This document shows positions 19,331 to 27,420 of a DNA stretch of 64,000 nucleotides, piece by piece; the stretch's first letter is position 1, and the number at the start of each line of letters is the position of its first letter. The DNA comes from Palsa-504 sp963834685 (GTDB lineage: Bacteria > Actinomycetota > Actinomycetes > Streptosporangiales > Streptosporangiaceae), in the NCBI GenBank assembly GCA_963834685.1, contig CAWICW010000020.1, forward strand, positions 124,001-188,000, written 5' to 3'. The notes beneath the pieces were generated by a model. The model was not told where the DNA came from. It ran no database searches and saw only the letters and a program-made list of their open reading frames with translations. The position numbers and the translations under genes are program-made.

Positions 19331-20305
19331 CTAGGGTACCGTGATCACCTGCGCCGCGTAGCACAACCCGGCGCCGAAGCCGAGCAGCAGCGCCGGGGAG
19401 CCGGCCTTGAGGTCGCCGCGCTCGGCCATCCGCGCCAGCGCCAGCGGGACCGACGCCGAGGACGTGTTGCCCGAGTGCACGATGTCGTCCGCCATGCGCT
19501 CCCGGGGAACTCCGAGCCTGCGCGCGATGGCCTCGATGATGCGCAGGTTGGCCTGGTGCGGCACGAAGGCCGACAGGTCGCTCACCGCCACCCCGGCCCG
19601 CTCGCAGGCCTGCGCCGCGATGGGGTGCATGGTAGTGGTGGCCCAGCGGAACACCGCCTGTCCCTCCTGGTACATGTACGAGCGGCGGTCCGGGATCGCG
19701 ATCTTGTCCGCCATGTCGCCGGCGCTGCCCCATACCACCGGCCCGATACCTGGCGGCTGGCCGTCCGCGACCGGTCCGACCACCGCGGCGCCCGCGCCGT
19801 CCGCGAAGATGATGCAGGTCGAGCGGTCGTGAGGGTCGATCCAGGACGTCATCCTCTCCGCCCCGATGACCAGCACGTGCCGCGCCGTGCCGGCCCGCAC
19901 CGCGTCGGAGGCGTTGGCCAGCGCGTAGCAGAAGCCGGCACACGCGGCGTTGAGGTCGTAGGCTCCGGGCGACACGATGCCGAGCCGGTGCGCGACCATC
20001 GCGGACACGTTCGGTATCGGGACCTCGGTGCTGCAGGTGGCCACGATGACCAGGTCGATGTCGGCGGGGGACAGGCCGCTGCCGGCCAGCGCCTTGCCGC
20101 CGGCCACGACCGCCATGTCGGCCACGGTCTCGTCCGGCCCGGCGTACCGGCGGCTGATGATGCCTACCCGGCTGCGGATCCATTCGTCAGTGGTATCGAC
20201 CCGGGCCGCGAGGTCGTCGTTGGTCACCACGTTGGCGGGCTGATAGCCACCGAGCGAGATAATCCGCGCTCCCGCGGCGGGCGGGAACGAAGTGAAAGAT
20301 GTCAT
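19331..20305 (-). CDS. fabH: Beta-ketoacyl-ACP synthase III
   Basis: Starts fatty-acid chains by condensing an acyl-CoA with malonyl-ACP, 324 residues. The catalytic Cys122 lies in NAACAGFCYAL, the His in VPHQANLRIIEA, and the Asn in HSGNTSSASVPLA. In actinomycetes this enzyme prefers branched primers. Its start overlaps the fabD stop by four bases (ATGA), so it is coupled to fabD. Confidence 0.95.
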   Translation of the reverse strand: MTSFTSFPPAAGARIISLGGYQPANVVTNDDLAARVDTTDEWIRSRVGIISRRYAGPDETVADMAVVAGGKALAGSGLSPADIDLVIVATCSTEVPIPNVSAMVAHRLGIVSPGAYDLNAACAGFCYALANASDAVRAGTARHVLVIGAERMTSWIDPHDRSTCIIFADGAGAAVVGPVADGQPPGIGPVVWGSAGDMADKIAIPDRRSYMYQEGQAVFRWATTTMHPIAAQACERAGVAVSDLSAFVPHQANLRIIEAIARRLGVPRERMADDIVHSGNTSSASVPLALARMAERGDLKAGSPALLLGFGAGLCYAAQVITVP

Positions 20306-21522
20306 GCGCCTTCCCTAGGCTGAACACGGACCAGCGGCTGACCCTCGCTGACCGGGTCGCCGTCCTCCACGAGCCATTCGATGATCTCAGCCGGCCAGGG
20401 CACGGCGAGTGCCCGCTCCCCGCCGCGCGCGACGACGGTACCGAACAGCTGCTGGTCCGTGGGGACGACCCCGATCACGGGGGGGCTGCCCGCTCCTCCA
20501 TACCCCCGCGGCCCGGCCGGCGAGCGGAACGTGCCCGAGGTCGGCGCCACGATCAGCCGCCATTCCGGCAGGTGACCGTGTCCGTGCCCGTCGGGCTCCG
20601 ACAGGTGCTCCTCGATCAGGTCACGCGCGGCCTCGAGCTGATCGGGGGTCTTGATGGCCAGCTGGGCGACCCCGGGCAGCGCCCGCCGGGCCAGGCCGGT
20701 CAGCGTGCCCGCCGGCGGCAGCTCGATGATCGCGGTCACGCCCAGGTCGTCCATCGTCCGCAGGCACAGGTCCCAGCGCACCGGCGCGGCGACCTGGGCC
20801 ACGATGCGCTCCAGCCATTCCTTGCCGGTGGTGACCGCCGCGCCGTCGGCGTTGCACAGCAGCGTGAGGTGCGGATCGGTGACCGCGACCCCGGCGGCCG
20901 CGTCGCGCAGCGCCGCGACGGCGGGCGCCATGTACCGGGTGTGGAAGGCCCCGGCTACCTGCAGCGGGCGCAGCCGCGCGCCGGCCGGCGGATCGGCCGC
21001 GAAGGCCTCCAGGTCCGCGATCGCCCCGGCGGCCACGATCTGCCCGGCCGCGTTGATGTTCGCCGGGGTCAGGCCGTGCCGGGCGATCGCCGCCAGTACC
21101 GCCTCCTCGTCACCGCCCAGGACGGCCGTCATCCCGGTCGGCTCCGCCGCCGAGGCCGCCGCCATGGCCACGCCGCGCACCCTGACCAGGCGCATCGCAT
21201 CGTCCGCGCTCAGCACTCCGGCCAGGACCCCGGCGGCCAGTTCCCCGACGCTGTGCCCGGCGGCCGCGTCGGCGTGCACGTCGCCCGGGGTCCCACCCGC
21301 CAGCGCGCCCGCCGCCGCCAGCGCGGCCGCCACCAGCAGCGGCTGCGCGATGGCCGTGTCCCTGATCTGGTCAGCATCGGCCGTGGTGCCGTACCTGATC
21401 AGGTCGCAGCCCGCCAGCTCGGAGGCGGTGCCGAGACGCTCGGCGACCCCGGGTACCTCGAGCCAGGGGGCGAGGAAACCCGGCGTCTGCGCGCCTTGCC
21501 CAGGCGCGGTGATGATAAGCAT
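20302..21522 (-). CDS. fabD: Malonyl-CoA:ACP transacylase fused to an AccB-like domain lacking the biotin lysine
   Basis: Loads malonyl groups onto ACP. From the ATG at 21522 it has 406 residues, about 100 more than a normal FabD. The transacylase part shows GQGAQ near the N-terminus and the nucleophile Ser91 in GHSVGE. From about residue 315 a second domain resembles the biotinyl domain of AccB: IVAPTSGTFRSP, a glycine-rich linker, GVVPTDQQLFGTVVAR and EWLVEDGDPVSEGQPLVRV. The expected EAMKM biotinylation motif is absent, so it cannot be biotinylated in the normal way. Known: AccB domains dock with carboxyltransferases. Inferred: it may tether FabD to the carboxylase encoded at the end of the operon. 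The frame continues upstream to 21618, but the sequence there is not FabD-like. Confidence 0.9.
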   Translation of the reverse strand: MLIITAPGQGAQTPGFLAPWLEVPGVAERLGTASELAGCDLIRYGTTADADQIRDTAIAQPLLVAAALAAAGALAGGTPGDVHADAAAGHSVGELAAGVLAGVLSADDAMRLVRVRGVAMAAASAAEPTGMTAVLGGDEEAVLAAIARHGLTPANINAAGQIVAAGAIADLEAFAADPPAGARLRPLQVAGAFHTRYMAPAVAALRDAAAGVAVTDPHLTLLCNADGAAVTTGKEWLERIVAQVAAPVRWDLCLRTMDDLGVTAIIELPPAGTLTGLARRALPGVAQLAIKTPDQLEAARDLIEEHLSEPDGHGHGHLPEWRLIVAPTSGTFRSPAGPRGYGGAGSPPVIGVVPTDQQLFGTVVARGGERALAVPWPAEIIEWLVEDGDPVSEGQPLVRVQPREGA

Positions 21523-21658
21523 CCCTTTAGGTTGCCCTGTAGGACTCCGCCACATGAATGTCGAACAGTACGAAGTTATCCGCTGTGTTCTTGGCGCATT
21601 CCTACAAACAACGTTCACCTAAACGTTACCGTAGCGTCACCGCACGGGTCACCGGGAG

Positions 21659-22870
21659 TCAGCTGGGCTCGGCGGCCAGACGCCCCAGGACGAGCGCGAC
21701 CCACAAGGTCAAGCCGTCCCGGCCGGCCGAGGGAGTGTAGTCGGTGAGCTCGGCGACGCGCCGCAGCCGGTAACGCACGGTGTTGGGGTGCACGAACAGC
21801 AGCCGCGCGGTGGCCTCCAGTGAGGAGCCCTGCTCTAGGTAGGTCGTGAGCGTGTCGAGCAGGGCGTGCCCGCCGCCCAGCAGCGGCTCGTAGATGTCGC
21901 TGATCAGGGCAGCCCGGGCGTCGGGATCCCCGTCTAGCGCCCGCTCGGGCAACAGGTCGTCCGCACCTGCCGGCCGGGGCGCGTCCGGCCAGGCTGGAGC
22001 GGCGCGGAGCCCGGCCAGCGCCGCGCGCGCCGACACCGAGGCGGTCCGCAGGTCACGGACCAGCGGCCCGGCGATCACCGGCCCGGGCCCGAACCGCCCG
22101 GCGAACCGCTCGGCGGCCGCGATGGGGTCATCGCTCCCCCCGACGACCAGGATGAGCCGGTTGCCGTGCAGGCCGGCCAGCAGGTCGAGCCGGGCCCGCC
22201 GGGCCTGGGCCCGCAGGTCCTCGATCAGTGGCTCCACCCCGGCCGGGGCGTGACCCGTGCGCTCCTCGTCGCCGTCCTCGTCGCCGATGGTGCCGACCAC
22301 CACCGTGACCGGGGAAGACGACCAGTTCAGCGCCGAGGCCCAAGAGGGCAGCGAGTCCTCGGTCTGGCCGCGCACCAGGGAGTCGACCACCAGCGCCTCC
22401 AGCCGGGCGTCCCACGCGCCGCGCGCCTCCGCGGTCCGCGCGTATACCAGCGCCGCGCTGAAGGCGAGCTCCCGGGCGTAGGTGAGCACCGCCTCGCGCA
22501 GCTCGGCCTCGTCGCCCGGTGCGGCCAGCTCGTCGACCTGTGCCTCGACCGCGTCGATGATGACCCGGACCATCTCGACCGCGTGCTGCAGGCTGACCGC
22601 CCGGGCTAGCTCGCGCGGCGCGGTGCCGAACACCTCCGTCACCGCGGGCCGGTTCCGCTCCGGATGCCTGATCCAGTCCAGGAACGCGGCGATCCCGGCC
22701 TGTGCGACCAGCCCGAGCCAGGACCGGTTCTCGGCCGACATGTTCCGGAACCACGGCAGCCGCTTGTCCATGGCGGCGATCGCGGCCGTGCCGAGCGCCC
22801 CCGTGGCCCGCTCGATCCGCCGCACGGTCTCCGCGTTCACCCGGGGCCCGCCCGCCCGGGCCTTCGCCAT
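21659..22870 (-). CDS. fasR: PucR-family regulator of fatty-acid genes (FasR-like)
   Basis: A 403-residue regulator ending in the PucR-type helix-turn-helix (TYLEQGSSLEATARLLFVHPNTVRYRLRRVAELTDY). The N-terminal half is the RsbT-co-antagonist/GGDEF-like region common to this family. In Streptomyces coelicolor the gene at this position (FasR) activates the fabD-fabH-acpP-fabF operon. The ATG at 22870 is chosen because the first conserved residues (MDKRLPWFRNMSAENRSWLG) follow shortly after; the open frame runs on to 23293 into aceE without support. It lies 136 bases upstream of fabD. Confidence 0.88.
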   Translation of the reverse strand: MAKARAGGPRVNAETVRRIERATGALGTAAIAAMDKRLPWFRNMSAENRSWLGLVAQAGIAAFLDWIRHPERNRPAVTEVFGTAPRELARAVSLQHAVEMVRVIIDAVEAQVDELAAPGDEAELREAVLTYARELAFSAALVYARTAEARGAWDARLEALVVDSLVRGQTEDSLPSWASALNWSSSPVTVVVGTIGDEDGDEERTGHAPAGVEPLIEDLRAQARRARLDLLAGLHGNRLILVVGGSDDPIAAAERFAGRFGPGPVIAGPLVRDLRTASVSARAALAGLRAAPAWPDAPRPAGADDLLPERALDGDPDARAALISDIYEPLLGGGHALLDTLTTYLEQGSSLEATARLLFVHPNTVRYRLRRVAELTDYTPSAGRDGLTLWVALVLGRLAAEPS

Positions 22871-22881
22871 AATGACGGCCC

Positions 22882-22936
22882 CATGATCACGAAGGGTTTT
22901 ACCCCGGGAAACGGGGGCAAAGTCTTCGCGATCATG
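22882..22936 (-). terminator. Long nested hairpin between aceE and the fasR-like gene
   Basis: The outer arms 22882-22894 and 22924-22936 pair over 13 positions with one mismatch. Inside, TTTTACCCC and GGGGGCAAAG can form a second stem. It begins 14 bases after the aceE stop and ends 11 bases before the regulator's ATG. It could be the aceE terminator, an attenuator of the regulator, or an operator. Because it is nearly symmetrical it may act on both strands. Confidence 0.65.
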
Positions 22937-22950
22937 AAAGCCCCGCCCCC

Positions 22951-25815
22951 TTATGCAAGCGCCTCGCTGACCGAGACATCGAGCCGGTAGCGGGTGATGG
23001 CCTGAGCCGGGAACCCGGCGTCGACCGCGCCGGTGCGGGCCAGCTCCCACAGCACCGCGAGGACGATCGACTCCGCGTCCACGTGGAAGAAGCGCCGCGC
23101 CGCCGGGCGGGTGTCGGAGAAGCCGAACCCGTCGGTGCCCAGCGAGGTGAATGTCCCGGGCACCCAGCGGGCGATCTGGTCCGGCACCGCCTTGATCCAG
23201 TCCGACACGGCGACCACCGGCCCGGACCTGCCGGACAGCAGCGAGGTCACGTACGGCTCCCGCGGCGGCTCGTCGGGGTGCAGCATGTTCCACGACTCGC
23301 AGGCCAGCGCCTCCCGGCGCAGCTCGGTCCAGGACGTGGCCGACCAGACATCGGCGGACACCCCCCAGTCCCGGGCCAGCATCTCCTGGGCGGTCACCGC
23401 CTGCCGCAGTGCCACCCCGGAGGCCAGGATCTGGGCCCGGGGCACGGGAACCACGGACCGTTCGGAAGAAGCCGAGTCCCCGGCCAGTCCGGCGAGCCAG
23501 TCGCGTACGGCGGGTCCGGACGCCGAACCGGAGGCCGCCGGACCCTCAGCACCCGAGGCACCGAGCGCGAGCGCGGGCGCGTACAGGTACAGGCCGCGCA
23601 GGATGCCCTGCTCCAGCCCGGCTGTCCCGCCGGGGAAGGAGACCGGCTCGGGCGGCTGCGGGTACGGCTCGTTGTACACGGTGAGGTAGTAGAAGATGTT
23701 CTCGCCATCCGGGTGCTCCGGTGTGGCGTCGTACATCCGCCGCAGCGCGTCCCGCACCACGTAGGCCAGCTCGTAGGCCCAGGCGCAGTCGTAGGACACG
23801 CACGCCTCGCTGACCGAGGCCAGCAGCATCGAATGCCCGTCGTTGTGCTGCAGCCCCTCGCCGGTCAGCGTGGTCCGCCCGGCCGTGGCCCCGAGCAGGA
23901 AACCCCGGCCGAGCTGGTCGCCGAACAGCCACATCTCATCGCCGGTCCGCTGCCAGCCGAACATCGAGTAGAACACGTACACCGGGATCATGTGCGTGCC
24001 GTGCGTGGCGTACGAGGTCCCGGCCGCGATCACCGAGCCCATCGCGCCAGACTCGCTGATGCCCTCGTGCAGGATCTGGCCCTTCTCGGACTCCTTGTAG
24101 GACAGCAGCAGGTTGCGGTCCACCGCCTCGTAGGTCTGCCCGTGCGGGGAGTAGATCTTCGCCGTCGGGAACAGCGAGTCCATGCCGAACGTCCGGGCCT
24201 CATCCGGGATGACCGGCGCGAACCGGTCCCCGATCTCGGGGTCCTTCATCAGCTCCTTGAGCAGCCGGACGAAGGCCATCGTGGTCGCCACCGCCTGCTT
24301 GCCCGAGCCCTTGCGCAGCTCGTCGTAGATCGAATCGGGCGGCTGCGGCAGCGGCTTGGCCCGAACCACCCGCCGGGGCAGCACCCCGCCCAGGGCGGCC
24401 CGCCGCTCGCGCATGTACTGGATCTCGTCGGAGTCCTCGCCCGGGTGGTAGTAGGGCGGCAGCTCGGCTTCCAGGGCCGAGTCCGGGATCGGCAGGTAGA
24501 GCCGGTCCCGGAACTCCTTCAGCTCGGCCACGGTGAGCTTCTTCATCTGGTGCGTGGCGTTGCGGGCCTCGAAGTCCTTGCCCAGCGTCCAGCCCTTGAT
24601 CGTGTGGGCCAGGATGACGGTCGGCTGGCCGGCGTGCTCGCGCGCGGCCTTGAACGCCGCGTACACCTTGCGGTAGTCGTGCCCGCCGCGGGACAGGCCG
24701 CGCAGCTCGTCGTCGGACAGGTGCGCCACCATGGCCCGCAACCGCGGGTCGGACCCGAAGAAGTTCTCCCTGATGTACTCGCCGGACTCCACGCTGTAGG
24801 TCTGGAACTGCCCGTCCGGCGTGGTGTTCATCTTGTTGACCAGCACGCCGTCGGTGTCCTGGGCTAGCAGCGGGTCCCAGTCCCGGCCCCAGATGACCTT
24901 GATCACATTCCAGCCCGCGCCGCGGAAGTACGCCTCGAGCTCCTGGATGATCTTCCCGTTGCCGCGCACCGGGCCGTCCAGGCGCTGCAGGTTGCAGTTG
25001 ATGACGAAGGTGAGGTTGTCCAGTTCCTCGCGGGCGGCCAGCCCGATCGCGCCGAGTGCCTCCGGCTCGTCCATCTCGCCGTCGCCCAGGAACGCCCACA
25101 CGTGCGACCGCGAGGTGTCGTGGATCTCCCGGGCCAGCAGGTACCGGTTGAACCGGGCCTGGTAGATGGAGTTCAGCGCGCCGAGACCCATCGACACCGT
25201 GGGAAACTCCCAGAACTCAGGCATCAGCCGCGGGTGCGGGTAGGACGGCAGCCCGCCGCCGGGGTGGGACAGCTCCTGCCGGAACCCGTTGAGCTGGTCC
25301 TCGGTCAGCCGGCCCTCCAGGAAGGCCCGTGCGTAGATACCCGGCGCCGCGTGCCCCTGGAAGAACACCTGGTCGCCGGACTCACCGTGGTCCTTGCCGC
25401 GGAAGAAGTGGTTGAAGCCGACCTCATAGAGCGACGCCGCCGAAGCATACGTCGCGATGTGGCCGCCCACGCCCATGCCGGGCCGGTTGGCGCGGGAGAC
25501 CATGATCGCGGCGTTCCACCTGATGTAGGCCCTGATCCGGCGCTCGACGTGCTCGTCGCCGGGGAACCACGGCTCGCGCTCGGGCGGGATCGTGTTGATG
25601 TAGTCGGTGCTGCGCAGGCCCGGCACCCCGACCTGCTGCTCGCGCGCCCGCTCGAGCAGGCGGAGCATGACGTACCTGGCGCGCGCCCGGCCCCTGGTCC
25701 GGACGACGGTATCGAACGACTCGATCCATTCACGCGTCTCGTCCGGGTCGATGTCGGGCAGCTGGGTCGGCAGCCCGTCGCTGATGATGGGGAATCGCTG
25801 GCGTCCGGAAGCCAC
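22951..25815 (-). CDS. aceE: Pyruvate dehydrogenase E1 component (homodimeric)
   Basis: Thiamine-diphosphate enzyme that decarboxylates pyruvate and passes the acetyl group to lipoyl-E2, supplying acetyl-CoA. From the GTG at 25815 it has 954 residues, longer than the usual 890-920. The thiamine-binding motif begins GDGEMDEPEALGAI and ends with NLTFVINCNLQRLDGPVRGN. Near residues 745-790 an Ala/Gly/Ser-rich insertion (GASGAEGPAASGSASGP and following) interrupts the conserved LYLYAPA...RAQILASG stretch; it contains a copy of a dispersed repeat. The gene is divergent from the DUF3052 gene. Confidence 0.95.
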   Translation of the reverse strand: MASGRQRFPIISDGLPTQLPDIDPDETREWIESFDTVVRTRGRARARYVMLRLLERAREQQVGVPGLRSTDYINTIPPEREPWFPGDEHVERRIRAYIRWNAAIMVSRANRPGMGVGGHIATYASAASLYEVGFNHFFRGKDHGESGDQVFFQGHAAPGIYARAFLEGRLTEDQLNGFRQELSHPGGGLPSYPHPRLMPEFWEFPTVSMGLGALNSIYQARFNRYLLAREIHDTSRSHVWAFLGDGEMDEPEALGAIGLAAREELDNLTFVINCNLQRLDGPVRGNGKIIQELEAYFRGAGWNVIKVIWGRDWDPLLAQDTDGVLVNKMNTTPDGQFQTYSVESGEYIRENFFGSDPRLRAMVAHLSDDELRGLSRGGHDYRKVYAAFKAAREHAGQPTVILAHTIKGWTLGKDFEARNATHQMKKLTVAELKEFRDRLYLPIPDSALEAELPPYYHPGEDSDEIQYMRERRAALGGVLPRRVVRAKPLPQPPDSIYDELRKGSGKQAVATTMAFVRLLKELMKDPEIGDRFAPVIPDEARTFGMDSLFPTAKIYSPHGQTYEAVDRNLLLSYKESEKGQILHEGISESGAMGSVIAAGTSYATHGTHMIPVYVFYSMFGWQRTGDEMWLFGDQLGRGFLLGATAGRTTLTGEGLQHNDGHSMLLASVSEACVSYDCAWAYELAYVVRDALRRMYDATPEHPDGENIFYYLTVYNEPYPQPPEPVSFPGGTAGLEQGILRGLYLYAPALALGASGAEGPAASGSASGPAVRDWLAGLAGDSASSERSVVPVPRAQILASGVALRQAVTAQEMLARDWGVSADVWSATSWTELRREALACESWNMLHPDEPPREPYVTSLLSGRSGPVVAVSDWIKAVPDQIARWVPGTFTSLGTDGFGFSDTRPAARRFFHVDAESIVLAVLWELARTGAVDAGFPAQAITRYRLDVSVSEALA
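23446..23465 (-). repeat. Dispersed repeat copy inside the aceE insertion
   Basis: On the minus strand the 20-mer CCGAACGGTCCGTGGTTCCC differs by one base from the plus-strand sequence at 26759-26778 and shares its first 15 bases, with one mismatch, with 53737-53751. It lies in the low-complexity insertion of AceE. Confidence 0.55.
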
Positions 25816-26245
25816 GGGGTAGCCTCGCCTTCCGCGTAGATCGGGCGGCTGTGCGGCCGCGGAACCTTCGTGATGTGTTGTCCAGACCAATCGTCGTACG
25901 AACTGGCTCTGAGCGCATCTCTACTTGACGGTAACCGCCGTTTGGGGGAGGCGGCGCACCGCCTGGGGCGGTAACGCCCGGCCGGGGGCCAGTTTCGCCG
26001 AGAGCGGACTACCTCGTCACTCTACGTGCCCGGAACCGCTCTGCGTAACCGGCTGACGGATCGGGCAGATCAATTTATGGCGGCGGTTTTCGCGGCCGGG
26101 GCGATTGCCACTTGCGCGCCGGGCCGACCCAGTGTGAACTGTCCCAACAGGAAGTGCTGACGCGTCATCGTCGTCAGGGGGCTGGCCTGAGCCAGGCGTC
26201 CACAAGGCGTGCGCTGACGCGGGGAGGGATTCAAGGAGGACGTCA
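25816..26245. other. Divergent intergenic region between aceE and the DUF3052 gene
   Basis: About 430 bases with no supported gene. It contains a GntR/DasR-like operator at 25876-25891, a possible -35 (TTGACG, near 25925) for the plus strand, and the AAGGAGGA ribosome-binding site of the DUF3052 gene at 26233-26240. The remainder is featureless. Confidence 0.5.
25876..25891 (-). promoter_or_regulatory. Possible GntR-type (DasR-like) operator upstream of aceE
   Basis: The minus strand reads ATTGGTCTGGACAACA, matching the DasR-response consensus ACTGGTCTAGACCACT at 12 of 16 positions. It lies 61 bases upstream of the aceE start. The consensus is established for Streptomyces; binding here is inference. 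Confidence 0.35.
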
Positions 26246-26674
26246 GTGAGCGCGACCGCGGGCCAGGCCCAAGATGAACGCGGCCAGGCCGAGCGGCTCG
26301 GCATCAAGCCGGGCCAGGTGGTGCAGGAGATCGGCTACGACGACGATTGCGACGAGCAGCTGCGCGGCGCGATCACCCAGATAGACAGCGTGGAGCTGGT
26401 CGACGAGGACTACGACGACGTGGTCGACGTGGTCCTGCTCTGGTGGCGTGACGGGGACGGCGACCTCGTCGACGCGCTGGTCGATGCCCTCACGCCGCTT
26501 GCCGACGGAGGGTATATCTGGCTGCTCACACCGAAGGCGGGCAGGTCAGGCCACGTCGAGCCGAGCGACATCGGCGAGGCCGCGCCGACGGCCGGGCTGT
26601 CCCAGACCTCGAGCGTGAGCGCGGCCCGCGACTGGTCAGGCACGCGCCTCGTCGCGCCGAAGGCGCGCCGGTAG
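26246..26674 (+). CDS. DUF3052 family protein
   Basis: A 142-residue acidic cytoplasmic protein starting at GTG 26246 with AAGGAGGA at 26233-26240. The conserved core (RLGIKPGQVVQEIGYDDDCDE, DEDYDDVVDVVLLWWRDGDGDL and YIWLLTPKAGR) identifies the actinobacterial DUF3052 family of unknown function. In Streptomyces it is also the neighbour of aceE and of a Bcp-type peroxiredoxin. The C-terminal about 30 residues are less conserved, and GCGCCGAAGGC-type repeats run past the stop. Confidence 0.85.
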   Translation: MSATAGQAQDERGQAERLGIKPGQVVQEIGYDDDCDEQLRGAITQIDSVELVDEDYDDVVDVVLLWWRDGDGDLVDALVDALTPLADGGYIWLLTPKAGRSGHVEPSDIGEAAPTAGLSQTSSVSAARDWSGTRLVAPKARR

Positions 26675-26726
26675 GCAGAGTGCGCCGAAGGCCGGCACCG
26701 TAGGTGCCGAAGGCGCGCCGTAGGGG

Positions 26727-26778
26727 CCTGGCTGACCGTCCGTTCGCCTTATATATATGCCGAACGGGCCGTGGTTCC
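26727..26778 (+). repeat. Dispersed repeat copy upstream of the peroxiredoxin gene
   Basis: It contains CCTGGCTGACCG (26727-26738), TCCGTTC and TATGCCGAACGGGCCGTGG (26756-26774), all three shared in the same order with 53690-53751. The block TATATATAT is striking in this GC-rich context and could serve as a -10 element for the peroxiredoxin gene. Confidence 0.6.
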
Positions 26779-26873
26779 CGCCCGCGGTCAGGTGGCAGAC
26801 TTGGGTGGTAACGGACATTGCTGGCCTGGCCGCCTGCGGCGGGCGGGCCCTCGATCCAGCGAAAGGACCAGGC

Positions 26874-27335
26874 ATGGCGGTGGAGGTTGGCGATCGGGCG
26901 CCTGATTTCGAGCTGAAGGACCAGCACGGCACGCCCGTGCGGCTGTCCGGCTTCCGCGGCGTCAAGAACGTCGTGCTGGTCTTTTACCCGCTGGCGTTCA
27001 GCGGTACGTGCACCAGCGAGCTGTGCGCGATCCGCGACGAGTTCCCCGAGGTGACCCGCGGCGACGTGGAACTGCTCACCGTGTCGGTGGACTCCACGTA
27101 CGCCCATCGGGCCTGGTCCGATGCGGAGCACTTCCAGTTCGAGCTGTTGTCGGACTTCTGGCCGCACGGAGACGTGGCCAAGCTGTACGGTGTGTTCGAC
27201 TTCGAGCGCGGCATCGCGACCCGGGGGACGTTCATCATCGACAAGGACGGCGTCGTGCGGTGGAAGGTGGTCAACCCGATCCCGCAGGCGCGCGACCTGG
27301 CAGAGTATTCCAAGGCGCTCGCCGCACTCGGCTAG
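26874..27335 (+). CDS. bcp: Peroxiredoxin, Bcp/AhpE type
   Basis: Thiol peroxidase of the AhpC/TSA fold, 153 residues from the ATG at 26874 (AAAGGA upstream). The peroxidatic Cys46 lies in PLAFSGTCTSELC, with a second Cys51 close by. The thioredoxin-fold segments FYPLAFSGTC and GTFIIDKDGVVRWKVVN are typical. A longer frame starting at the repeat ATG 26757 is open but unsupported. It reduces hydrogen peroxide or organic peroxides in the cytoplasm; the reductant is not evident. Confidence 0.93.
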   Translation: MAVEVGDRAPDFELKDQHGTPVRLSGFRGVKNVVLVFYPLAFSGTCTSELCAIRDEFPEVTRGDVELLTVSVDSTYAHRAWSDAEHFQFELLSDFWPHGDVAKLYGVFDFERGIATRGTFIIDKDGVVRWKVVNPIPQARDLAEYSKALAALG

Positions 27336-27420
27336 CGTCGCACTGTATCCAGACCTAGGGTGGGCTCGCGGGAAAAGTAGCGTGGGTCCGGGGGAAGAGT
27401 AGAGCCGGTGGGGAGGCGCA

